A DNA stretch of 64,000 nucleotides. It comes from Anoplolepis gracilipes. Lineage: Eukaryota > Arthropoda > Insecta > Hymenoptera > Formicidae. The stretch spans positions 11,113,001 through 11,177,000 of the forward strand of contig NC_132972.1 in assembly GCF_047496725.1 (NCBI RefSeq). Direction: 5' to 3'. A program made the position numbers and the translations under genes. A model generated the notes under the pieces. That model searched no databases, was not told the DNA's origin, and was given only the letters and a program-made list of their open reading frames with translations. Shown here one piece after another: positions 22,000 through 34,680 of the stretch (position 1 is the stretch's first letter; each line of letters starts with the position of its first letter).

Positions 22000-23340
22000 A
22001 ATCACTCACTTTTTTCTTGAGCGACTTTCACGTGTTTAGAATGTCGTAAAATTGCTGAGAAATTTAATACTGCTCGATTTTGGCGAATTCGCGAGTGCGG
22101 AGTGGTGTGAGATTTTTTTTATCGCGTATAACTCAATAACTGTAAAACAATTATATGCAAAGAAGAATAAGTTATGATAATTATATTTTGTAAAAATATT
22201 TAAATTGTATATATATATATATACATTAAAATCATAACATTATATCATTGTAATGGCCTCGCACTAAACAGAAATTGTTGTATAAAATATTTTTATAAAG
22301 CACATATGTGTGCTTTATTGTAAACAAAAGTATGTAATTCGCAAATTATCCTGTTTAAAGTAATCGTGTGTATGTCTCGCTTAATAAATATTTATTTACA
22401 AAAATCTTATGATTGGGGTTCAGTATTGAAGCTCTGTCATCGCTGTCTTTTACGTCCAAAATAAACCACATACCTAATCTTACTTGATATATATCACCGA
22501 TGAGAATCTTTTATAATATCTTAGCAATATCTTTATTCTCAAAACACTGAGCAAAAAATTGAATCGGTATCTGACAATCATTGAGACGTGTTTTAGACAG
22601 ATTTAAAAGACGAGAATTTCTGCAATCTAGCGGTCGTGAAAATTCACTGCGATTCTAGAGTTAATTATATGTAGATAGACGAATTAAAGAATAAAAGAGA
22701 GGTAAATATGCACTTCATCTGGGGAAAGAGGGCCTCTTCGATGTTATATAACTATCTCGAACCACTGCGCAGTGGCGACGTTAAATTACAGGAGTAAAGC
22801 TTATGGTATTCGGATCTGGACGAAAAAACCGGATCACGAGCGATTCTATACGTATAAAGAGATATTCGCAATAAAATGTTAATGGCGTCATAAAATGAAC
22901 CCGGCTAAAAATTGTCGCAGTTCGAGAACGTGTAAACTTGTCGCAGAAATATTTTTGGGACCGGAAGCGTATGCGATAATAACACAAATTTTACTTGCTT
23001 TTAATGGTTTTTATTTGCATTATTATTCTCAGCGCAATAAATAATGCCGCTGTGCAATATTGTGGTTCTCCATCGTGGAACTAAATTAGTTCATTATCTG
23101 TGATTATCATCATTACTTATATACTGACAATAATCCATTTAACAATAACCGATAATATACGAAAACATGCGATAATTAGTTACATTTGGAGATCTCTCTC
23201 TGTGAGATCTTTTCCCTTAACGTCTTTTAAAATTGTCCTTAAATTGCAGTCGAACTTGCGTTACTTTTTAACCGGGTTTTTAACCGACTTATATAGCTAA
23301 CGTTCGGAACTAGAAGATAGTCGATAGTTTTGTTTGATTC
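22000..23340. other. intergenic, no gene seen
   Basis: AT-rich with a mildly GC-richer stretch near 22740-22990. No supported gene. Confidence 0.45.
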
Positions 23341-23351
23341 CGTTGTACAGT

Positions 23352-23483
23352 TAAGACATCATAAAATACCACGTAGAGAGAGAGCATCTTTCACGTCTTT
23401 TTCATTATATTAATAAACCGAATAAGACACCATAATACCACGTAGAGAGAAATAGTATCTTTTACATCTTCTCATTATATTAA
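23352..23483. repeat. imperfect tandem duplication, about 62-70 bp per unit
   Basis: Unit 1 begins AAGACATCATAAAATACCAC at 23353 and unit 2 begins AAGACACCATAATACCACG at 23424. Both continue GTAGAGAGA, an ATCTTT(C/T)AC motif and TCTCATTATATTA. A local duplication. Confidence 0.7.
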
Positions 23484-26400
23484 ATAATTACTTTGACAAA
23501 ATCGCCAGAAAAATCTATGATTTGTCCACGTCCAATGTCCTTAAAAGTATTTGTTATAAATATCAAGTACATTATAAGTATTTGTCATAATATATCAAGC
23601 ACAAAACTTATGCTTATAGGTTGAAATGCAAGAACAATTTATAATTTCAATTTTACTTGAATTTTAATATTTCTCTGTAATTTATTTAATATTGCACAAA
23701 TTATGTCTACGAAAGCCTAACAAGTTAAAATTATCATTATCTTTTAACTTGAATATTTAAAATAATGAGCAGATGTTTCGGATTGCTTTTCTTTATTCAT
23801 AAGAGAGAAAGCATCTTTATATTTTTTTTCCAATATTTTAAATGCCACGAATTAGACGACGATTAAGTGTTCTTATCTTTTGTCCATTCTTTTTAGAGAA
23901 AAGTGTTATGTTTGAATGAAATGTGTGTTAATATAGAGTTTAGAGTAAAAAATAGAAGCTAAGATTTTCTAGACATCGGCTCGCATATTAATTCTCATTT
24001 ACATAATTAACGTTTGTCAAAAACATCAAGGCGCGCCCACATATCCACGCGAGCACTACTCCAGGAGCACAGCGAAGAAACATTGACGAATTACATTGCT
24101 CTCTTTCCATTTCAACGACATTACGTGGAAGTTTAGCTATGCCTAATTCTAGAATTTTATGCTATTCGTAATAGGCGCCACAAATCTACTCACGTTAAAT
24201 AATAATAATATTCACGTTCGCTAAATTCTTCTTGTGTCGAAATCTTTGATTTCTCGCGAAACATAGATGATATATTTTACTTAATATTTTACTTAAAAAA
24301 AACTTTAGATACTTTTATATACATATATATATTTTTTTTCTGAGTTTCTTATGTGTATTTATAGTTTTAAACTTGTTTCATATCTATAAAAATTATATTA
24401 AATTAAATAAATATATAAACATCTTTTTTTATTTAGTAACGACTCTTTTTGATATCAACTTGTGCATTTGCGTTCTTATACGAGCATTTCGTTTTTTTTT
24501 TGTTTTTCTTTTTTTGTCACCTTTGGATGTCAGCGATACCTATACACAAACAGGTTCTATAAATCTAAAAAAAATGTTTATACATTTTTTTTATAATCTT
24601 TGATTAAACAAACTGCAATTAATAAAAATATTGAAAAGTCTAGAAGCAAAAAATATAAATAAAAAAAATAAAATGAAATAAAATATTAAATCAATAAAAA
24701 TCTGCATCTCTCTTGCACTCGCATAAATTTAAGCAGTCGAAAAATCCGCTTTTCTTCGCATATGAGATTACTTTGCACAACCGCATTTTTCTATATCTCT
24801 AACATACATGCTCCTCTCATCTGCCGTCTCCTAAAGAGTATTCGGTTCCACACAATTTCAGTTTCAGTTGTAGATTGTACGTAGGCTGTCCAAATATTAC
24901 ATTCAAAATTGCGCCTTGAGTCGTCATGGTTCACGTAGACGTGCGAAAATTGGACGCAATAGTTTACGCTTTTATGCAAAAAAGTTGCCACTAGCCGACT
25001 ACAGCATCTTGTATAAGATTTATAATAAAGCTTATAGCGGGCGATGCCCGTAAAACTTACGTGATCTGAAATAAGAATTAGATTATATAACGACATTTTG
25101 ATTTCCGCAGGAAGGGTATTTCATAAACCCAATAAGTGTTCAAAAAGCTAATGAGAGCCCAGCATGATCCTGAAGAAAAGCACTTCCTCTTTTTCGTCGC
25201 GGGGCTCGCTCTATGAATAATTAGGCGATCGAAATCTCGCTTATATATGCTACGAAAATGAATCTCGATAAGCGGAAAGATTTATTTGGAGATTCACATT
25301 CATAGAAGTCATGAGAAGTTATACTTCTAGAATCTTGCGCGCAATTTTTTATCAACTTTCTATTTGCATAAATTGGCAGGCTCACAAATAGCCAGATTAA
25401 TTCTTTTAACTGCGGGCGTGCTGTTAATATCTCTGTAATTTTAAGTAGTCATGCAAACTATATATTTTAATAATTATACTATAGTTTATATAATTATATA
25501 ATTGTTATAGTACCACAGTGTTTCAATATATAATATAATAGTAAGAAAAAGGATAAGCGAATTAATTAATCGGCGTTACACATAGACGCGCTTTGATTTC
25601 GTACATTTTTCCGCAGCTTCTCGACGAGAAAGAGAAAGAGCGGGAAAGCTGGCGGCTAGGAAGCGCATTTCGAAGAGAAGCGTAAAGTTCACACGCTCGG
25701 CACTCAATCACCCTTTATCGAGGGCGTTCTACGGGCACGACGACACTTCGACGACGTAAAACTCGTCGCCGACGACGCGTCACATTCATAGAGGCATCTC
25801 CGTTAATTGACTAAATTTCTCTCTCCGCATAATGTATATATTCCGGCGTCGTTTGATAATTAATTTTACGATTAGATCTGCGGCCTGCTCGTACGACAGT
25901 CAGTAATTCTCGTTTTATAATAATTCGCTACGACATTTATTGAGCGTGATCTTACGTCGACGTAGACTAAATGATAATATTTTAATTAGTTTCAAATACG
26001 ATAAAGCGACTCGTTCTTCATTTTATTTTTTATTTTTTTTTTTTTTTAATACGGCACAGAAAGTCGTCCTTTTTGTTAACAGGACTCTAATTAACAAACT
26101 CTAGCTTGTTTGAGCGAAGCGAGATTATTTTAGAGAAATGGACGCGCGTCGGCGGAGTCGCCGAATTCCGCCGGCAACGTTTTATATTTCGCAAAACTCG
26201 AAGCACCACTCGCATTATTTATATCATCCTTTTATATAAATGGGCCGTCATCATGTATTGATCTGTTTCTATTATGAAAATTAGATAAGCTAAATATATT
26301 GATTGTAAAATTTTGATTATTTTTACAATTCAATCTAAATTATACTTGAGCTGTCTATATTATTAGATACGCGTATAATATAGACTTGATTAATAATTTT

Positions 26401-27126
26401 ATTAGAGAACCTTTTTAACTATTTTAATAATATCGTTTATATAATATTGCACAATAAGCGTGATAATACAAGTTATTTACTTAAATTATAATGTTTTTAA
26501 AATTTTTTTAAAATTTTCTTTTAAAATTTATTCTTTATAATTTAGATTATTTTAAAGTTTCGTAATTTTTTCAGTTAAAGTTTTGTATTTTTAAAAAGTT
26601 TTTTCTTTTCCTTCAAAAAAAAAAAAATAACATACTATATACATAAATTTAGCCTTATACAGCTATAAATATACAAATAGAATGCAGATTTAATATAACA
26701 ATAGAGATTTTTTTTCTTTGGAAAAATATCGATTTTTCACATTTAAAATACAGAATTTAGATACAGAATTCCATACTGCTTTACTCTACTTAAGGATTCA
26801 AAAAATGTTCTTCTTCTCTACGGCTTTCATATCTGTTTCTATTTTCTACGTATTATTTATTTATTTTGATGAGTTATCACTTTTTGTTTGTTTTTTTTTT
26901 TTAAACTATTTCAAGTTAGGAGTCAATATTGTTATTTATAAGCTATCATCATACCGATTTGTATGTTCGGAGGTCGTAATTTTAAGAGAACATCTTGCGA
27001 GTGGTGCCAAGATGCGAGGACGATCCTTGAATAGAGGTAAAAGCGACGCTTTAAGAACGCACCGCGGGTAGAACAGAACGCAACATAGGCTCTGCTGTTC
27101 ATAAACATGCTGTTGTAAATGTGGCG
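23484..27126. other. intergenic and probable 3' flank of the GPCR gene
   Basis: No supported gene. Bases 25560-26200 are distinctly richer in CG dinucleotides (repeated GACGACG-type sequence) and could be regulatory. The rest is AT-rich. The GPCR 3' UTR should lie just left of 27127, but its end cannot be fixed because AATAAA-like words are common. Confidence 0.4.
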
Positions 27127-27306
27127 TTAGTCATCGTCGTCGAGGCCGAGAAGTTCCGGCGGAAGTCGCCTGTGCCGGCAGCATACAGTGAGACAGAGTA
27201 CTCGCGCTGCCAACCGGAACTGGGGACTCAGTGTACCAAGGACGACCGCTTTCCAAAAGCTGTTTGTCACCCCCAGCCACACCACGGCAAAGTGTAAAAA
27301 TGGCAC
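27127..27306 (-). CDS. GPCR coding exon 4 (TM7 and tail)
   Basis: Acceptor attcgccgtag before 27306, 60 codons to TAA at 27129-27127. Encodes VPFLHFAVVWLGVTNSFWKA (TM7), GTLSPQFRLAARVL (helix 8 position), a CC pair and an acidic end. Too short to stand out as an ORF. It was found by following the open phase-0 junction at the end of exon 3. Confidence 0.9.
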   Translation of the reverse strand: MPFLHFAVVWLGVTNSFWKAVVLGTLSPQFRLAARVLCLTVCCRHRRLPPELLGLDDDD

Positions 27307-29067
27307 CTACGGCGAATAAAACATAGGGTCAGATAAAGATATTAATTAAACATAAATGTATCAATCCTCGCTCATCAACTGTGATCAAAATTCATGTATT
27401 TATCTCGTGCAATCTCGAATTTCTGAGAGATTCTTTTTACTATCTTTCACATTCTAAAATAATTAATCGCCAATTGTAATATAAAATAAATATAACAATT
27501 TGAGTCTCTATTAATTATTATACACACAATAAAAAATAAAACTAAATTGTTTGCAATAATGGGGAATTGAAAAACTGATACTTATTATTATAAATTTAAA
27601 CAAGAATGGAAAAAAATAAAGCTTTTTGTGCTTTAAATAATCATTACAAAATGACATTTTCGTATGTAAGTACTAGGAAATATATTTTCTTGTGTTCTTT
27701 AACTCCTTATAACAGTTGCATAGAATATGTCCTTGCATGTGAACTTCTTATGCTTATATACCCGAGGGAGCGTATTCTTTATTAACCTACTCCGCTTTAT
27801 AGACTTGTCGACCTACATTTTTAATTGTCTCATTTCCAATGCCCCTTTTCACGAAGTTTAAAGATACTTTTAAATCATGTCAATGTTAACCAAGTGTCAT
27901 TTTAATCGTTCTAATACGACTGTATTTTAATAAGAAAAGTCATTAACTATAATAACTGTAAAATAAAAATATAACATCTAAACAGAATCATTAAGGTTTT
28001 ACAAACTTTTTTATGTCTTATTATATTATTAAAATTTAAAAAATGTTTAATAAATATTAATTCTGTAGATAATTACTACAAAAATTAAATCAAATTATAA
28101 ATATTTTTTCGCAATTTTGCTTGATTTTACATTAGATTTCAATTATTTAATTAAGTATGTATTCATCGCTTTATAAAAGACACTAAACTTGTAGAAACGA
28201 AGTCTTATTTAATTTAAATTGTTTACTGCACTTGTAATCTAAATAAAAAATGTATGTCAATCTTAAAGTATTAATATTATAGAAATTCACGATTATTTCA
28301 TTGAAATTATTCATAAAGAAATATCAAATTAAAATCAAAACATTTCCCTCTTAATTTTAATACAATAGCAATATTTACATTTTTAATGATTAAATAAAGC
28401 GTAAGAGGATCACATTACCTCAGGCGGTCCGTTAACGACCGCGTATATCCTTAGCCCGGCATATGGTGCCCATGACACCCAGAAAGCCATCACCAGGACG
28501 AAGGACATAATGTGACTCGGGTTGCTCAGATTTTCCGATAGCGCAGTAGCATACTCTTTGTCGTGAATCACCTCGCCGGACTTTAGTCGCCTCATCATGG
28601 AGAAAATATAGAAGTACGTGTAGACGATGGTGATGACCGACGGTCCCAACACGAGGATCGACAGTGTGATGGTGTATGCGGCCATGTTGCCCCAATCGAG
28701 CATGCAGATGAAGGCCTCTCGATCGAAGATCGGCTTGTTGAAACCGAGCAAAGGCGGGCAGCACATCATCGCCACACTGATCCACGTGAAGACCATCCAG
28801 CATTGACATCGGGTTTTCGTCTGTACGGTCTCGTATCTCAACGGTTTCCTGCAAAAAAGCCGATATTAAAAATTAGAATACTATTAAAATATTATTTTAA
28901 AAATTAATATAAATAATAAATTTAATATAAATATATAAATAATAATGTAAATATTATTAATATTATTAAAATAGATTAAATATTATTAAAGTTGGAATCA
29001 CGCCTACAGGACAAAATATTATATTAATTTTCCGATTTTGTGTACCTAAATTTGTAAATTTCCAAAT

Positions 29068-29103
<36 letters not shown>

Positions 29104-30263
29104 GTAAAAGAGCGTTGCTGTAATTCAAAGATGTTCTGGAATATATTGATTTGTATTAATTTATTAGATTAATATTGTGTATACACACACACACACACAC
29201 ACATGTGTAACTATATTTATATTATAGACGTATGGTATGGTATCGATCTTTTATAATATAATTGTAATATACCTGATAGCCAGATAGCGATCTACGGAGA
29301 TCCACATAAAAGTGTACACCGATACCGCCCAAAGTGTGACTTCCAAATAACCGACGAGTCGGCACACGATATCTCCGTAAACCCATCTTCGTACCAGCGC
29401 CGGATACACTGAGAGCGGAACCACCAACAGACCACAGAGAAGATCTGCCGAGGCGAGTGATAGCAAGTAGTAGTTTATCACCTCGGAGGGGCCTGCAAAT
29501 AAAATATTTTTAATGTCATGTAATATGTATTTGATCGTTATTAATTTTAACAACAATACAATTATAATAATTACATATGTAGATTACTACGTTTATTGGT
29601 ATCAATCATATTATTAATATCATGAATAATCAATTAATAATTAAAAATTTTAATATCCTAATTTAAAATCTGATTAAAAAATACAGTGATATATCTAAAT
29701 CTTTAAAATTTTTATTAATATAATGTACATATGGAATCCTAAAATTGAGAAAATCTAAATATATAATACATGTATCTAATTCAGAATTTGATAATTTATT
29801 ATTAGCAGAATATTAATAAATTAACTATAATTTACAGAAGAATAATTATAGAAAAGAAAATATGAAAAAAAACTATAAGTGTGAGAATCGGAGAGAGAGT
29901 GCGGCGGCAAATTTGCAAATATATTATTAATTAATGTGTATTACTAATTAATATATTACAGTTACAAGTAATTTGTTTTATTAATAATAAAATTTTATTA
30001 TTTATGATTTTTAAACGAAAAACCAAGAAGGTTTTTTACACTTGAGCGCTGAGAAAACGTTAATTTAACTACTAATTGAAGAGTCAACGTTATAAATATA
30101 ATATTAAAATGTAAAATAAACTGCGAATGCAAAGCACTCTTATAGACTTACCGCGGAAGTTAAGGTAGGTGGCGATAATGAGCAGATTCGAGAGGATGAT
30201 GGCGACGGCGACCACAAAGATAAGGCTCGCCTGCATGAGAGCCTCCAACGAGGGCTCCTCCAT
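27127..30263 (-). CDS. class A orphan G-protein-coupled receptor (GPR21/52-like TM7)
   Basis: A complete 313-residue seven-TM receptor from four exons (30263-30152, 29492-29273, 28848-28419, 27306-27127). The phases agree and the total is 942 nt with TAA. Landmarks: N26 in TM1 (SNLLIIATY), LASAD with D54 in TM2, Cys81 and Cys159 for the extracellular disulphide, DRY at 105-107 (VDRYLAIRKPL), W133 in TM4, P180 in TM5, FWVSWAPY in TM6 (W237, P239) and TNSFWK in TM7 instead of NPxxY. A Cys-Cys pair in the tail could be palmitoylated, and the protein ends LDDDD. The N-terminus is very short and the third intracellular loop is short. The NSF motif in TM7 recalls vertebrate GPR21/GPR52, but an insect-specific orphan is equally possible. 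Ligand unknown. Confidence 0.92.
28419..28848 (-). CDS. GPCR coding exon 3 (TM4-TM6)
   Basis: Acceptor ttttgcag, donor CCTGAG|GTAATG. Encodes KPLRYETVQTKTR, TM4 (MVFTWISVAMMCCPPLLGF), loop cysteine ICMLDWGN, TM5 with the conserved proline (LGPSVITIVYTYFYIF), a short loop with RRLKSGEVIHDKEYATAL, and TM6 MAFWVSWAPYAGLRIY. Confidence 0.95.
29071..29101. repeat. (AT)n microsatellite in a GPCR intron
   Basis: Continuous AT dinucleotides between GPCR exons 2 and 3. Confidence 0.9.
29181..29203. repeat. (CA)n microsatellite in a GPCR intron
   Basis: About eleven CA dinucleotides, 70 bp from the end of exon 2. Confidence 0.9.
29273..29492 (-). CDS. GPCR coding exon 2 (TM2-TM3)
   Basis: Acceptor atttgcag, donor ATCAG|GTATAT. 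Encodes SEVINYYLLSLASADLLCGL (TM2), VYGDIVCRLVG with the conserved TM3 cysteine, and ISVDRYLAIR with an intact DRY. Confidence 0.94.
29493..30151. other. GPCR intron 1, nothing else seen
   Basis: A 659-bp AT-rich intron between GTAAGT and atttgcag. No other feature. The introns at 28849-29272 and 27307-28418 are likewise featureless apart from the microsatellites. Confidence 0.7.
30152..30263 (-). CDS. GPCR coding exon 1 (start, TM1)
   Basis: ATG at 30263 is the first in its frame after an upstream TGA. Encodes MEEPSLEALMQASLIFVVAV and SNLLIIATYLNFRG up to donor CGCG|GTAAGT. An untranslated part probably extends to about 30427, where an acceptor ttctaatag precedes CAGAAGG. Confidence 0.88.
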
Positions 30264-30499
30264 GCCGCCACCCTTTCGAGCTGCATCCCCCCACCCGCCC
30301 TTAGATGCTTTTACCCTTCACCCTCTTCGCGATCTTCCTGCTGCCAGATGTTGGATGCTCCTTGAAGCTCGCACTGATCCACCTTCGACTCCTGCACGTG
30401 TCTTCTTCGTTATGTACTTTCCTTCTGCTATTAGAAATAAATATTTGAAGTCCTCAGGCAAAAGTGTTCTCGATATGAAACTGTGTCTTCAAGGATCTT

Positions 30500-33400
30500 G
30501 ATATACTATTGATGTAGCCGTGTCACTGTAAAGTCAAAAGAATTAATAACTTGGATGGTTGCTGTAAATCTTACGCGCATTTCTTATAAATTTATTATAT
30601 TTAATCAACTAAAAAGAACCTATATTTCTTTGAAAAAATCAATTTTAAATAGAACAATATAAAGTTATTTAAACGCCCGAAAAATGCTACGAGCAGAAAT
30701 AGAACACTATATTATTATTATATAATTAGTTAATTAAATAATTTAAAAATTTATTGATTAAAAAATTGAAAATATAATATATAAATTACAAATGTAAAAA
30801 TGCATTTACCATTAGAAATATTAATCTGTTACTAATAATTATGCATAAAGTTGTTTTATATTATAATTGTAGATTTTATATTATTTTAGATATAATTTTC
30901 AAAAATTAATTGTTTATTAACAATTTTATTAGATTAGTATTTGCTTTTCTGATACAAATTTTATGCAATAATTGTTAAATAATACTAAAAATATTCTGAT
31001 ATTTAAGTCTAAAAAATAAAGTGTTACAGTAATAAAAACATTTTTCTAATTATTAAAAGAAAAAGTTGTGTTATTTGACTTATTCTTAAATAAACAATTT
31101 AAGAAGCGGGAAATAATAAAAATATCTAAATCAAGTCCACGACACGTGCACGATTCATCTTCAGGTTTGAGGTCAATGTGTCAGCCCAGCTTGGCCGTAG
31201 GGAGAAGGGTAACGTAGGAGAATTGCATTCCGAAGGGTAGATCGGTCGGATAACGTGGAACAAGGATATCGAGCAAGTGTTTCTGGATCGTTCGTGCCGA
31301 TAATATACAACGCCGTATATTTTTCTCCCCTTTTTATTTTTCCGCGAAAGCCACGTAATTCTTTCCTTGTGGAAGCATCCCGCGAACGACCCGCACGACG
31401 CCTTCCCTCCCTAGGTATCGACCGCCATTCATAATTTAGCTGAGTCGATCCTGAATGGAGGGGTGCATTGTAGCATCGTGCAGTCTACTGCGTTTCCCGA
31501 ATTAAAGTAGAGCTTTCGCATTTTCTGCACGACGATGTGACGTGACACCATCGACTGCAAAGTGGAAGAATAGACAGTGACAGAAATAATATTATAATCG
31601 AAACCCTTGACATTATACCCTTCTCTGAGAGTGCATCGCACTATTTGCACGCGATTATTTTTAATCCTCGTTAATTATATGTGATAATTAAATCGTCTCT
31701 GATTATTTTTAATAAGTGCTTGTAATATAATCCGTGAAAATTAAGTGTCTTACCTTCATAGCATCTTTTTTTGTAATTATAGATATAACGTCCTAAGAAA
31801 CTTTGTTTTATATATTTATTGTTGCGTAATATAATAATGGGATGTTTATATTATTAAAAGCAATGTGTTATTTGTATATTTTCATATAATTATGATAACA
31901 TTTTAGTATTTAAATAATTCATAATTTATTCATATTTTCTGCAAGTATTTATAAGTATAAATATTAATTCATTTAGTATAGCATATTCCGTTTTGTTAAA
32001 AGAACTGAGAATTTGCATTTGAATGACAACTTTGGATAAAGAATCTTTTTGCCATAATTTGAAATAATTGTGCAATTTTTTTCTTCAGTTCTTTTTAATA
32101 ATAACAACTAAAAAATATAATATATAATTTAAAAATATAAAGTAAAATTATATAATTTTATGTAACATTTATTATGGACATTCTATGGAATTTTTAATCG
32201 GATTGGACTCTTAATAAATTCGCAACCAGCTATGATTCAAAATCAGCTGCAATTCTGATCAATGTGCAAGCGTTTGCTTACATGAAAACGACATAATCAA
32301 CTCGAAGATCGATACATGTCGCAATTATCGTCTATAATATTTGCTTAATTATAAGCAAGCCTCGTAAGCTCGACACGCGATGCTTTGTTACATGAAAAGC
32401 AGCTTAATGAAGCCCCGAGTGTATTATAGCTTAAGCAATTACGTTGCTACACTTGCTGGTCTCTCGCCTCGCCGCCACTACTCATTGTCAGTCTTCGATA
32501 ACGCGTGACTCCGCTACCGATTTTTCCATTTTTGTTCCTCTTTTAGCAGATGTAAAAAACGCAAGGTACAGTCGACAAGCGAGATTATCGGAACGCAAAA
32601 TAATTCTCGGCAGTTTTCTTTAGTACGATAACATTAATTGCGCATTAAATGCATTGAGCTTTTTGCGGGAAAAAAATTTTATTTGTTGTGATTTGACGAA
32701 TAATTTACAATATATTAACATTGTAATGTTAACGATATATTTAATAAAACCAAAAATAAATATTTTCAATCTGTTATTTCAATCAAAATGTTTTCTGCTC
32801 AGAATAAAATGTGTATGCTGGCCAAAAATAGGTTTATCAACATCAATTAACAAACGTTATTGATTATATTAAAACTATCTTATAGAGCTGCTAATGAAAT
32901 GCTACCTGAAACTAATCATAACAATACATGTATGTGTAGTCTATATTCTATAGTAACAATATATATACAGTCTATAGTAACAATATATATAGTCTATATT
33001 CTATAGTTTGCGTTTTAAAACTAATGGATATTTTTTAATCATAATAATAATTTGTATTCCCTCGACAAAAATGTCATTAAATAGTACCTAATTAAATTAA
33101 TTAAATTGCGACTGTAAGAATAAACAAATTTTCGTAATGGAAACTTTAAAAGCAAGTGAACAAAACACTATGCATCAATTAACCTTGTAATGGAATTTAT
33201 CTGAACAGAATTTTTATTTAAAATTTAATTACTAAACTCTCAAGTATTGAAAATTACAAAGTTGCGGCAAATTGGCCTCTCTCCATTTTTTCGTCAATAG
33301 AAATTCGACTTAAAATTAATTAAATAATTTATCTAATTAAAAAGGCACTTGAGAATTTCAAAATTTCTAGTATATATGGCTGTTTCATATATTTGTCTAT

Positions 33401-33864
33401 TTTCATTATTCTTGCGTGACGTGATTGAGGACAAACTTATATAAGGTTTATTCATTTCAAGACAGGAAATTGCAACAGAAATGTCAAACGATGATATGAC
33501 CTATTTCAACATACTAAATTCATTATTTCATGTGGAGCATCATCTTGCACTTAATAATTCTACTAATAACTTTATAATATATCTTATTGTAAGACAATAG
33601 AAATAAATTCACCTATAATGTGGCTACAGTTATTTTTATAATGAAACAATGTGACAAATTCTGCATACTAATAATTAATATGATAATACACGTATGTGTA
33701 TATGATACTGGCAATTAAATTTTTAAATTATGATTAATAAGTTAATATTTATAACTATACTAATTTATATTATTAAAATAAATGAAAATTATTTTATGTG
33801 GACATTTATTATTGCTAATTCCAGAATACGTATTAAGAATACTCATTGTATAATAAAAAAAGCA

Positions 33865-33895
<31 letters not shown>

Positions 33896-34350
33896 ATACA
33901 TATATGTATATTACATAAATGTATATAAAAATTATACGAAAGATAGATAATGATCATAAAATGTATGAATCAAAACAATCATGTATTAAAACAGGATAGC
34001 ATATGAAATTAACATAAACATGCATTTAATCTATACTTAATTATTTAAAAATTATAAATTATTTGATTCCATCAATTCTATACAAACTTACAACCTATTC
34101 TATAATAATAAAACGTAGTTTATTTATCCAATATTGATGTTTGATATAATCACTAACGAGATTTATCATACTTAATCATTGTATATATAATTACATATCC
34201 ATTAGCTCCCTTATCGAACTGTACGATATTGAATATTCTAGTTAGAAATAATTCCATCAATTTCACTTTCATTGAGGGTTTTCTTTGACATGTGTTCAAA
34301 CTTACTAACTCATAAATATATAGTATATATACATGGTGTTCTGTAATTTC
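30500..34350. other. upstream of the GPCR, no gene seen
   Basis: AT-rich, with a GC-richer patch at 31140-31640 that could be regulatory. A short duplicated AT-rich block with TAGTAACAATATATATA repeated lies at 32937-33007. No coding frame is supported. Confidence 0.45.
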
Positions 34351-34355
34351 GAAAA

Positions 34356-34680
34356 AACCTGCTAATGGCAGATTCTTGAGATCATTTGGAGACAATTTTT
34401 CTTCAACGAAAATGTCGAGAGACATCATCATTTTTTGCAAGTTTCCAATTTTTATCATTATATATCTTTGTAATTAAGCCTTAAATTAAAGTTCTATTAA
34501 ACTCTATCTGAAATTAATTGAAGAATATAGTTTTGGTAATTTTTTAACTTCAAAAAGTTTAGTTTGCAAAAAGCACCTTTTTTTAATCGCTTATAACTTG
34601 GAAATTATTGATGCTTCGACATTTTCGCTGAGAAAAAATCGTCTCCAAATGATCTCAAGAATCTGCCATTAGCAAGCTTT
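34356..34680. mobile_element. foldback (inverted-repeat) element, about 325 bp
   Basis: A 33-base sequence at 34361-34393 (beginning GCTAATGGCAGATTCTTGAG) recurs exactly as its reverse complement at 34641-34673. The similarity continues inward, with GAAAATGTCGA on both arms, for about 90 bases. The central part is AT-rich and non-coding. This is the layout of a foldback MITE. The open frame on the minus strand here is a by-product of the arm. Confidence 0.7.

Noticed and set aside
33730..33957. Paired open frames rich in Ile/Tyr on both strands
   Set aside because: They are produced by a TATA/ATAT-rich repeat stretch.
34153..34458. 101-codon minus-strand frame
   Set aside because: It runs through the left arm of the foldback element and is explained by it.
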